DNA of 5,429 nt from Zetaproteobacteria bacterium (GCA_021545625.1 JAJRVH010000066.1:1-5429); one strand, 5' to 3'; shown: positions 1 to 5,429, numbered from the stretch's first letter. The notes: generated by a model from the letters alone, not told the origin. Numbers and translations: made by a program.

Positions 1-515
1 CCGGCTGGCTGGTCGTCAACGCGGCCTCGGCGAAAAGGAGCGAGGAACTGATCGCGTTGCTTCGCAAGACGCTGGGCACGCTGAACGTCGTATTGCCGCA
101 GACCGACCTTTCGCCGGAAGGGGCGATGACGCAGTGGCTGCTGAACGAAGAAAGCCTTGCCGCCGGGTTCGCCATTGAGGACGAATGCGAATTCAGGGCC
201 GCAGGCGAGCAGCCCAGCGTGATCCGCTGCCGGCATGTCGATGTCGCGACCCGGGAAATCCGGGCCCATGTCGAGGCCGGTCGGCGCGTACACAGGGTGG
301 CCATGAACTGGCAGGAGCGGATTTCGTTTGTGCTCCACGACGATCTGTCGCTCAGGCGCATCCGCTACGACGATGAACTGATCGAATCGGCCGATGGCGG
401 CGGGGATGCGCGCAGCTGTTTCGACGCCGATTTCGCGATCATGGGCGCGGAACTGTCGGCGCTGATCCCGGCGTTGCTGAACGCTATCGATGCCACGCGG
501 GTGGAACAGGACTAA
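1..515 (+). CDS. rdgC: RdgC, recombination-associated protein (5' truncated by window)
   Basis: RdgC is a nucleoid-associated DNA-binding protein that forms a ring-shaped dimer around DNA and limits RecA-driven strand exchange. About 170 C-terminal residues of a roughly 300-residue family are visible. The reading frame is open from base 3, with bases 1-2 completing an upstream codon, so the TTG at 57 is internal and not a start. Family hallmarks seen in order are an AASAKRSEELIALLRKTLG segment straight after the window edge, a VIRCRH...EIRAHVEAG stretch, the NWQERISFVLHDDLSLRRIRY strands and the C-terminal FDADFAIMGAELSALIPALL helix. All match the E. coli protein as I remember it. The gene ends in TAA at 513-515 and converges on the ABC-F gene, whose stop codon overlaps it. 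The identification is firm; the N-terminal half and promoter lie outside the window. Confidence 0.95.
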   Translation, partial: GWLVVNAASAKRSEELIALLRKTLGTLNVVLPQTDLSPEGAMTQWLLNEESLAAGFAIEDECEFRAAGEQPSVIRCRHVDVATREIRAHVEAGRRVHRVAMNWQERISFVLHDDLSLRRIRYDDELIESADGGGDARSCFDADFAIMGAELSALIPALLNAIDATRVEQD

Positions 516-2395
516 GCCTGTAAGGACTCCAACTCCTCGCAGGCGGCCAGCCAGGCTGCTTCGGTTTCGTCGATCTGCCGGCTCAGGCGGCTGTTTTCCA
601 GCGCCAGCGCTTTCTGCTCTTCAAGGCGGGAAGTCTCGTACAGGGCGGGGTCGGTCATGCGCGTATCCAGCTCCGCTTTTTGCCGGTGCAGCTTTTCCAT
701 CTCGGCTTCCAGTTTCCTGATGCCGTTGCGCAGCGGTTGCAGGGCCCTGCGCTGCTCGGCCTGCTGCCGGCGCTGCTGTTTGCGCGTCGTTCTGTCCGCT
801 GTCTGCCGGACGTGATCGTCCGTATCGCGCTGAAGCAGCAGCCAGCGTGCGTAATCATCCAGATCGCCGTCGAAGGGGGCGATGCCGCCATCCGCCGCCA
901 GCATCAGTTCGTCGCAGGCCGTGCGCAGCAGATGCCGGTCATGGGAAACCAGTATCATGGCTCCCTGGAAGCCCTGCAGGGCCATGCACAGCGCGTGACG
1001 CATCTCGAGATCCAGGTGGTTGGTCGGCTCGTCGAGCAGCAACAGGTTCGGTTGCTTCTGAACGATCATGGCCAGCATCAGACGCGCCTTTTCGCCGCCG
1101 GAGAAATGACCGACGGGGGCCAGGGCCATGTCGCCGTGGAAGGCGAAGCCGCCAAGATGATCGCGCGCCTCCCTTTCCGACAGCCCGCTGTCCTGCATCA
1201 TCAGATGTTGGACCGGGCTGAGGCCGTCATGCAGCTGCTCGAGCTGATGCTGGGCAAAATAGCCGATGCGCAGCCCGGGAGCCGTCTCAAGGGAGCCCGC
1301 CTGCGGCGTGATGTCGCCGGCCAGCAGTCGGATCAGCGTCGATTTTCCGGCGCCGTTCGGCCCCAGCAGGCCGATGCGCTGACCGGGCAGTAATCCCAGC
1401 GATAGCCGTTTCAGGACCGTTGTTTCGCCGTAGCCCGCATCGGCCCTGTGCAGGCGCAGCAGCGGATTCGGAACCGGGCCGGGGTGGCTGAAGGCGAACG
1501 AGAACGGCGAATCTATATGGGCCGGCGCGATGCGTTGCATGCGTTCCAGCGCCCTGATGCGGCTCTGGGCCTGGCGGGCTTTGGCGGCCTTGGCCCGGAA
1601 ACGGTTGATGAAATCGTTCATATGCTCGATTTCACGCTGCTGTTTTTCATGCGCGGCCTGTTGTCGGGCCAGTTTTTCGGCCCGCAGACGCTCGAAGTCC
1701 GAATAATTGCCACGATACAGCGTGAGCTGTTGCTGTTCGATATGCACGATATGATCGATGCAGCGATCGAGAAAGTCGCGATCGTGCGAGATCAGCAGCA
1801 TCGCGCCCTGATAATGCCGCAGCCATTTCTCCAGCCAGATCACCGCCTCCAGGTCGAGATGGTTGGTCGGTTCGTCGAGCAGTAAAAGATCCGAGCGACA
1901 CATCAGGGCCCGGGCCAGATTCAGGCGCATGCGCCAGCCGCCCGAGAACGCGGCCACAGCCTTTTCCTCGTTGTCCGGTGCGAATCCCAGGCCGTGCATC
2001 AGCCGTGCGGCGCGTGCCCGGGCTGCATAGCCGTCGATCGCGGCCAGGCGTTCATGGATGCGGGCAATGGCGCCAGTATCCGCCGCCGCTTCGGCGGCGG
2101 CCAGTTGCCCCTCAAGTTCGGTCAGTTCGGCATCGCCCTGCATCACGTAGCGAATCGCGGGCTCCGGCAGGGCGGGCGTTTCCTGCGCGACATGCGCGAT
2201 GGTGGTGCCACGCTGCATGCTGAAGCAGCCGCTGTCTTCCTCGAGCCGGCCAAGAATCAGCGAGAACAGCGACGATTTGCCGCTGCCGTTGGCGCCGGTG
2301 ATGCCCAGCCTGTCTCCCCGGTGGATGGTCAGGCTGGCGTCGGCAAACAGCAGCTTGCTGCCGCGGCGCAGGCTGAGGTGATCGAAACAGAGCAT
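512..2395 (-). CDS. yheS: ABC-F family ATPase, YheS-type (ribosome-associated)
   Basis: This encodes a 627-residue soluble ABC-F protein with two ATPase domains and no membrane segments; E. coli YheS has 637 residues. ABC-F proteins bind the ribosomal E site and act on stalled or specialised translation. NBD1 has Walker A GANGSGKS (34-41), signature FSGGWRMRL (150-158), Walker B with LLLLDEPTNHLD (170-181) and SHD (203-205). A charged inter-domain linker that contacts tRNA in the family follows, at about 208-310, containing RFRAKAAKARQAQSRIRALERM. NBD2 has GPNGAGKS (345-352), YFAQHQ (379-384), FSGGEKARL (431-439), LLLLDEPTNHLD (451-462) and SHD (484-486). A charged C-terminal coiled coil covers about 530-627. 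Both sites keep the catalytic Glu after the Walker B Asp. The ATG at 2395 gives the family N-terminus (MLCFDHLSLRRGSKLLF). The same frame stays open upstream to 3277, but that part is antisense to the CNB gene. No good Shine-Dalgarno precedes the ATG. YheS is preferred over Uup or EttA from the linker and overall match. Confidence 0.96.
   Translation of the reverse strand: MLCFDHLSLRRGSKLLFADASLTIHRGDRLGITGANGSGKSSLFSLILGRLEEDSGCFSMQRGTTIAHVAQETPALPEPAIRYVMQGDAELTELEGQLAAAEAAADTGAIARIHERLAAIDGYAARARAARLMHGLGFAPDNEEKAVAAFSGGWRMRLNLARALMCRSDLLLLDEPTNHLDLEAVIWLEKWLRHYQGAMLLISHDRDFLDRCIDHIVHIEQQQLTLYRGNYSDFERLRAEKLARQQAAHEKQQREIEHMNDFINRFRAKAAKARQAQSRIRALERMQRIAPAHIDSPFSFAFSHPGPVPNPLLRLHRADAGYGETTVLKRLSLGLLPGQRIGLLGPNGAGKSTLIRLLAGDITPQAGSLETAPGLRIGYFAQHQLEQLHDGLSPVQHLMMQDSGLSEREARDHLGGFAFHGDMALAPVGHFSGGEKARLMLAMIVQKQPNLLLLDEPTNHLDLEMRHALCMALQGFQGAMILVSHDRHLLRTACDELMLAADGGIAPFDGDLDDYARWLLLQRDTDDHVRQTADRTTRKQQRRQQAEQRRALQPLRNGIRKLEAEMEKLHRQKAELDTRMTDPALYETSRLEEQKALALENSRLSRQIDETEAAWLAACEELESLQA
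2082..2101. other. Perfect 8-bp GC hairpin inside yheS
   Basis: Positions 2082-2089 pair perfectly with 2094-2101. Read on the + strand, the loop is TTCG closed by C-G, the very stable cUUCGg tetraloop. In the yheS mRNA (- strand) the loop reads CGAA. The site encodes the alanine-rich AAAEAAAD stretch at about residues 99-106, so runs of GCC and GCG alanine codons around one GAA explain the symmetry. No T-run follows on either strand, so it is not an intrinsic terminator. A regulatory role is not supported. Confidence 0.6.
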
Positions 2396-2400
2396 GCGGC

Positions 2401-2414
2401 ACTCTAGGCATAAT
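2401..2414. promoter_or_regulatory. Candidate divergent promoter core (yheS / CNB gene)
   Basis: Two -10-like hexamers sit almost back to back in the gap between the divergent genes. On the + strand CATAAT at 2409-2414 matches TATAAT at 5 of 6 positions and would serve the CNB gene. On the - strand TAGAGT at 2406-2401 matches at 4 of 6 and lies 5 nt before the yheS ATG, which would give a nearly leaderless yheS transcript. I see no good -35 box for either, so this is a candidate from -10 similarity and position only. Confidence 0.35.
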
Positions 2415-2504
2415 CCGGCAAAGCAGAAGAGCCGGTCGCAGCCTTGTCGGGCACGGAAAAAACGGCCATGCTTGCCTTGCCGGGGAATGAAAAGGCCGGA
2501 GGCG

Positions 2505-2510
2505 AGGAGG
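2505..2510 (+). promoter_or_regulatory. Shine-Dalgarno AGGAGG that decides the CNB gene start
   Basis: A full AGGAGG lies 5 nt before an in-frame GTG at 2516. The upstream in-frame alternatives are weaker: ATG at 2468 has only a GGA about 10 nt away, and TTG at 2444 has nothing recognisable. An ATG at 2514 is out of frame with the CNB protein. The motif also reads as Glu-Glu codons if translation starts earlier, so chance is possible. Confidence 0.55.
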
Positions 2511-2515
2511 GCGAT

Positions 2516-3271
2516 GTGTACAACAGGCCGGGAAAAATCGATGAACTGCCGCCGGACTGCCAGGCGATTTTCGCCGAGCTTTCCGAATCGCTGGAGTATC
2601 TGCCCGGCCAGGTGATTTGCCGGCAGGGCGATGAAGACGGTTATCTTTTTTTGCTGGAGCGCGGTTCGCTGTCCGTGATCAGCGACAACGGACAGGGCAA
2701 CCGTCACAAGCTGGCAACGATCACGCCCGGTTCCTTTTTCGGCGAAATCAATTTTATCTTCGGCGCCAGACGGGTGGCCTCGGTGATTGCCGACGAAAAA
2801 TCGGTCGTGCGCCGTCTGAGCAACAGCCTGAAATCCGAGGTCATCAAGAAGATGCCGTCGCTGTACAACCGCCTGCGCGATCTGGGGCTGAACCGCTGGG
2901 GCGCGATCCGCTTTCTGAGCAATCCGCTGCTGGAGGGCATGAAGCGCGAGGATCAGGACGCCATGCTGGCCGATGCGGTTTCCGGCACCTATGTGGCAGG
3001 CACCGTGCTTTTCGATCACGGCGACCGGATCGATGATTTCATCATGCTGTTGTCCGGAACGCTGTACATCGTTGACGAGAACGGCGTCGAAAAGGAACTG
3101 ACCGACGGCGACTGGCTGTTGCCCGGCGGCATCGAGGGCGGTGCCAGCCGCTGGCGGGCGATTGCGGTGATCGAATGCATGGCGATTTTCGTGCCGCTGG
3201 CCGCGATCCGCGAAATCGGCGGTCGTTACGAGGCGTTTATGCGCAGGCTCGGCGCAGGCTGCTCCGTTTGA
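2516..3271 (+). CDS. Tandem cyclic-nucleotide-binding-domain protein, no output domain
   Basis: From the GTG at 2516 this is a 251-residue soluble protein with two CNB (CAP effector-type) folds; ATG 2468 would add 16 residues and TTG 2444 would add 24. Domain 1 (about 29-118) opens with LPGQVICRQGDEDGYLFLLERGSLSVI and has a phosphate-binding cassette, GEINFIFGARRVASV (76-90). Its Glu77 and Arg86 have the same spacing as in the cAMP pocket of protein kinase A regulatory subunits. Helices at about 105-155 lead to domain 2 (about 156-232), which keeps the YVAGTVLFDHGDRIDDFIMLLSGTLYIV roll. In domain 2 the Gly-Glu of the cassette is replaced by Leu-Leu-Pro (201-203), though an Arg remains near 214, so this pocket is probably degenerate. 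Only about 18 residues follow, so there is no Crp/Fnr helix-turn-helix, kinase or transporter domain. It is the first of four closely spaced rightward genes, with apaH 31 nt downstream. The ligand and partner are unknown; a sensor role by protein contact is inferred. Confidence 0.85.
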   Translation: MYNRPGKIDELPPDCQAIFAELSESLEYLPGQVICRQGDEDGYLFLLERGSLSVISDNGQGNRHKLATITPGSFFGEINFIFGARRVASVIADEKSVVRRLSNSLKSEVIKKMPSLYNRLRDLGLNRWGAIRFLSNPLLEGMKREDQDAMLADAVSGTYVAGTVLFDHGDRIDDFIMLLSGTLYIVDENGVEKELTDGDWLLPGGIEGGASRWRAIAVIECMAIFVPLAAIREIGGRYEAFMRRLGAGCSV

Positions 3272-3293
3272 TTCCATTGCACGGCGATTGTTC

Positions 3294-3297
3294 GGGA
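3294..3297 (+). promoter_or_regulatory. Shine-Dalgarno (GGGA) supporting the apaH start at 3303
   Basis: GGGA lies 5 nt before the ATG at 3303, which gives the family N-terminus MAVYVVGDIQGCY. An in-frame TTG at 3288 lies upstream of this motif, has no ribosome-binding site of its own and would add five unrelated residues. Confidence 0.5.
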
Positions 3298-3302
3298 CGC
3301 TG

Positions 3303-4142
3303 ATGGCCGTTTATGTCGTCGGCGATATCCAGGGCTGTTACGGGCCGTTAAGGGAACTGCTCGACCGGGTCGGCTTCGAGGCCGGCCGGGATACGCTGTG
3401 GTGTGCCGGGGATCTGGTCAACCGGGGGCCGGATTCGCTGAAGGTATTGCGTTTCCTGAAAAGTCTGGGCGATTCCTGTATCTGTGTGCTGGGCAATCAC
3501 GATCTGCATCTGCTGGAGCTGGCGGCCGGCGGCACGGCCTACCGGCGCGATACGCTGGCCGACGTGCTGGCTGCGGAGGACTGTGACGACCTGATCGACT
3601 GGCTGCGCGGCCGGCCGGTGATGCATATCGACGAAACGCGCAGCTGGTGCATGGTGCATGCGGGCCTGCATCCGCAGTGGACGCTGGCCAAGGCGTTGCG
3701 GCGCGCCCGGCGGGTGGAACGCGAATTGCGGGGCGACCACTGGGCCGAATTCTGCCGGCAGCTGCATCATGTCAAATTTCCGCTGCGTCGGCCGGCCGGC
3801 GACGATCCGGCGCGGCTGCTGTTCGATACGGCGGTGTTTACGCGTACCCGTTATTGCACCAGCGACGGCCATTTCAACTGGGATGTGCGCACCGGTGAAA
3901 CGAGCGATAAAAAGGAAAAACCCTGGTTTGCGCATAAAAAGGCGCGCTGGCGCGGCACATGCAGTGTCGTTTACGGCCACTGGGCGGCCAGGGGGCTGGT
4001 CATCGATCAGCCGCATGTGCTGGGACTCGACTCGGGTTGCGTCTGGGGCGGCGCGCTGACGCTGGCGCGGCTGAAGAAGGGCGGTCGCTGGAAAGGGCTG
4101 ACCGAGGTTCGCTGTCGGGCCCATGCCGAGATCCATGGCTGA
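3303..4142 (+). CDS. apaH: Bis(5'-nucleosyl)-tetraphosphatase, symmetrical (ApaH)
   Basis: ApaH hydrolyses Ap4A symmetrically to two ADP in the cytoplasm and can remove Np4 caps from RNA. The 279-residue length is normal (E. coli ApaH is about 280). The metallophosphatase metal ligands are all present: GDIQG (7-11), GDLVNRG (36-42), GNHD (64-67), HAGLHPQW (119-126) and GHW (225-227). The ApaH-type LDSGCVWGG (242-250) is near the C-terminus, and the middle region with LLFDTAVFTRTRYC is typical of the family. ApaH is preferred over a PrpE-like or serine/threonine protein phosphatase because of the length, the GDIQGCY opening and the LDSGCVWGG ending. It lies 31 nt after the CNB gene and 32 nt before ribE. 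In enterobacteria apaH follows ksgA-apaG; neither is visible here. Confidence 0.96.
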   Translation: MAVYVVGDIQGCYGPLRELLDRVGFEAGRDTLWCAGDLVNRGPDSLKVLRFLKSLGDSCICVLGNHDLHLLELAAGGTAYRRDTLADVLAAEDCDDLIDWLRGRPVMHIDETRSWCMVHAGLHPQWTLAKALRRARRVERELRGDHWAEFCRQLHHVKFPLRRPAGDDPARLLFDTAVFTRTRYCTSDGHFNWDVRTGETSDKKEKPWFAHKKARWRGTCSVVYGHWAARGLVIDQPHVLGLDSGCVWGGALTLARLKKGGRWKGLTEVRCRAHAEIHG

Positions 4143-4161
4143 ACCGGATCGTAAAAACGGT

Positions 4162-4167
4162 TAGACT
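4162..4167 (+). promoter_or_regulatory. Candidate -10 element just upstream of ribE
   Basis: TAGACT (4 of 6 matches to TATAAT) sits 7 nt before the ribE GTG. A weak -35-like CTGAAC (3 of 6) lies 17 nt upstream, across the apaH stop codon. Transcripts from it would start at or next to the GTG and so be nearly leaderless. That would fit the absence of a Shine-Dalgarno for ribE. The evidence is weak, since short AT-rich hexamers occur by chance. Confidence 0.25.
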
Positions 4168-4174
4168 GCGCGGC

Positions 4175-4795
4175 GTGTTTACGGGAATCATTCAGGATGT
4201 GGGCCGCATCGCGGCCATCGCACGCGAGTCTGACCAGACTCATATGCGGTTTTCGACCCGGCTGGACATGTCCGGCTGGCAACTGGGGGACTCGGTGGCC
4301 GTGGATGGCTGCTGTCTGACCATTACCGGTTTTCCGGCCGATCAGCTGTTTGCTGCGACGCTATCGCCGGAGACGCTGTCGCTGACGCGGTTGGGCGATG
4401 CGGAGGTCGGCTGGGCGGTGAATCTGGAGCCGGCCCTGCGCATGGGCGATGCGCTCGGCGGTCATCTGGTCAGCGGTCATGTGGACGGGCTGGCGCGGGT
4501 GGTGTCGCTGGCCGACATCGGCGAGCACCGGCAAATCACCTTTGCGGTCCCCGATGAGCTGGCCCGCTATATCGTCGTCAAGGGCTCGGTGACGCTGAAC
4601 GGTGTCAGCCTGACCGTCAATGCGGTGGAACGGAATCGCTTTACCGTGAACCTGATTCCCCATACCTTGTCGCACACCAATCTCGATGCCCTGCGCGAAG
4701 GCTCGAAGGTAAACCTGGAAACGGACATGATGGGACGCTATGTGGAGCGTCTGCTGAGCTATGTTCCGTCCACTTCTGATATGGAGACACAATGA
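4175..4795 (+). CDS. ribE: Riboflavin synthase, alpha chain
   Basis: Riboflavin synthase dismutates two molecules of 6,7-dimethyl-8-ribityllumazine to riboflavin plus the pyrimidinedione that is recycled by lumazine synthase. The 206-residue product is close to the usual length (about 210) and shows the two tandem lumazine-binding barrels. Barrel 1 begins MFTGIIQDVG and holds GDSVAVDGCCLTIT (38-51). Barrel 2 begins at about 92 with LGGHLVSGHVDG (94-105) and holds KGSVTLNGVSLTV (136-148), the matching segment of the internal repeat. SHTNL (166-170) and a YVERL ending are typical. The GTG start is required because the family N-terminus MFTGI is nearly invariant and includes catalytically important residues; no in-frame ATG fits. 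There is no clear Shine-Dalgarno. Its TGA overlaps the ATG of ribBA (ATGA), indicating translational coupling. The gene is also called ribC in E. coli. Confidence 0.96.
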   Translation: MFTGIIQDVGRIAAIARESDQTHMRFSTRLDMSGWQLGDSVAVDGCCLTITGFPADQLFAATLSPETLSLTRLGDAEVGWAVNLEPALRMGDALGGHLVSGHVDGLARVVSLADIGEHRQITFAVPDELARYIVVKGSVTLNGVSLTVNAVERNRFTVNLIPHTLSHTNLDALREGSKVNLETDMMGRYVERLLSYVPSTSDMETQ

Positions 4796-5429
4796 CACTA
4801 GCCAGTTGCGAAGAGCTGATCGAGGAGCTGCGCGCCGGCCGCATGATCATCCTGGCCGATGACGAGGATCGCGAGAACGAAGGCGACCTGGTCATGGCGG
4901 CGGAATGGGTGACGCCGGAAGCGATCAATTTCATGGCCACGCACGGACGCGGCCTGATCTGCCTTGCCCTGACCGAGGAGCAAACCGAAAAGCTGCAGCT
5001 GCCGCTGATGGTTGCCAATACCAACAGCAAGTTCAAAACGAATTTCACCGTATCGATCGAGGCGGCCGAGGGCGTGACAACCGGCATTTCCGCTTTCGAC
5101 CGCGCCCATACGATCCGTACCGCCATCCGCGATGATGTGGAGGCATCCGACATCCATTCGCCGGGTCATGTGTTTCCGCTGCTCAGTCGCAACGGCGGCC
5201 TGCTGGTGCGCGCCGGGCATACCGAGGCCAGCGTTGATCTGGCGCGCATGGCCGGCCTGAAACCGGCCGGCGTGATCTGCGAGATCATGAACGAGGACGG
5301 CAGCATGGCGCGTATGCCGGAGCTGAAGACGTTCGCCAGAAAACACAATCTGAAGATCGGCTGCATTGCCGATGTGATCCGCCATCGGCTGCAGCACGAT
5401 TCGCTGGTCAAACGCGAGGTCGAGGTGCG
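4792..5429 (+). CDS. ribBA: 3,4-dihydroxy-2-butanone 4-phosphate synthase, probably RibBA/RibBX (3' truncated by window)
   Basis: The RibB domain converts ribulose 5-phosphate to formate and the C4 unit used for lumazine synthesis. Of the product, 212 residues are visible and the frame is open at the window edge. Motifs are the acidic substrate and Mg2+ loop DDEDRENEGDL (23-33), HGRGLIC (51-57), GVTTGISAFDRAHTI (94-108), SPGHVFPL (123-130), GHTEASVDLARMAGL (142-156) and CEIMNEDGSMAR (163-174). The RibB domain is complete by about residue 200. The sequence continues as DSLVKREVEV, typical of the junction into a C-terminal GTP cyclohydrolase II domain and unlike stand-alone RibB, which ends near 217. 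So a RibBA fusion is likely, or RibBX with an inactive second domain. GGAG at 4783-4786 lies 5 nt before the ATG, and the start overlaps the ribE stop by 4 nt. The RibB assignment is firm; the fusion is inferred. Confidence 0.93.
   Translation, partial: MTLASCEELIEELRAGRMIILADDEDRENEGDLVMAAEWVTPEAINFMATHGRGLICLALTEEQTEKLQLPLMVANTNSKFKTNFTVSIEAAEGVTTGISAFDRAHTIRTAIRDDVEASDIHSPGHVFPLLSRNGGLLVRAGHTEASVDLARMAGLKPAGVICEIMNEDGSMARMPELKTFARKHNLKIGCIADVIRHRLQHDSLVKREVEV

Noticed and set aside
516..545. GCCTG...CAGGC inverted repeat after the rdgC stop as a terminator
   Set aside because: The stem is only 5 bp with a loop of over 20 nt and no T-run on either strand; it lies in yheS coding sequence.
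680..1393. 237-codon + strand open frame within yheS
   Set aside because: It lies opposite the conserved second ATPase domain of yheS and has a Gln/Arg/Ala-rich composition with no known motif.
2811..2820. GCCGTCTGAG, one mismatch from the Neisseria DNA uptake sequence GCCGTCTGAA
   Set aside because: It is a single copy inside the CNB coding sequence (Arg-Arg-Leu-Ser), with no second copy or inverted pair in the window; it is compatible with chance.
2516..3271. Crp/Fnr-type transcription factor
   Set aside because: The C-terminal region is a second CNB fold followed by about 18 residues; no helix-turn-helix sequence is present.
3272..3302. Terminator or promoter between the CNB gene and apaH
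   Set aside because: The 31-nt gap has no stem-loop with a T-run and no clear -10/-35 pair; only the GGGA ribosome-binding site is recognisable.
3348..4136. 262-codon open frame antisense to apaH
   Set aside because: It is in exact antisense codon register with apaH and closes at an apaH TTA leucine codon (3348-3350). It shows no recognisable protein motif, while apaH is unmistakable.
4143..4174. Possible FMN riboswitch upstream of the riboflavin genes
   Set aside because: The gap before ribE is only 32 nt, far too short for the element, and no characteristic conserved blocks are visible upstream of the CNB gene either.
4798..5397. 199-codon open frame antisense to ribBA
   Set aside because: Antisense in codon register; it closes at the CTA leucine codon 3 of ribBA. 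It is explained by avoidance of TTA, CTA and TCA codons in ribBA.

Overview
The window is a gene-dense stretch of GC-rich (roughly 60% by eye) proteobacterial chromosome with six protein genes and almost no non-coding DNA. RdgC is essentially confined to Beta- and Gammaproteobacteria. Together with a YheS-type ABC-F protein, a symmetrical ApaH and what looks like a bifunctional-type RibBA, it points to a betaproteobacterium. That placement is an inference; the genus cannot be read from the sequence. I see no mobile elements, tRNA or rRNA genes, CRISPR arrays or phage genes.

Layout. (1) Positions 1-515, + strand: the C-terminal half of rdgC, a RecA-modulating DNA-binding protein, cut by the window edge. 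(2) Positions 512-2395, - strand: a complete yheS-like ABC-F ATPase that meets rdgC tail to tail, with the two stop codons overlapping. (3) Positions 2396-2515: the only real intergenic space, a short divergent promoter region. (4) Positions 2516-3271, + strand: a protein made of two cyclic-nucleotide-binding (CNB) folds with no DNA-binding or enzymatic domain. (5) Positions 3303-4142, + strand: apaH, diadenosine tetraphosphatase. (6) Positions 4175-4795, + strand: ribE, riboflavin synthase, with a GTG start. (7) Positions 4792-5429, + strand: the 5' part of ribBA (or its RibBX variant), running off the window.

The four rightward genes are spaced by 31 nt, 32 nt and a 4-nt ATGA overlap, so they could form one transcription unit. 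It would join a putative nucleotide sensor, an alarmone hydrolase and the riboflavin pathway. RibB makes the 4-carbon precursor of lumazine, and RibE dismutates lumazine to riboflavin; these two are clearly coupled. The link from the CNB protein and ApaH to riboflavin is only by position, and a possible promoter just before ribE may separate them.

Most of the window is well-understood housekeeping DNA. The least explained item is the tandem CNB protein: its first pocket keeps the key Glu and Arg, while its second has lost the Glu. I found no convincing evidence of a wholly new system.
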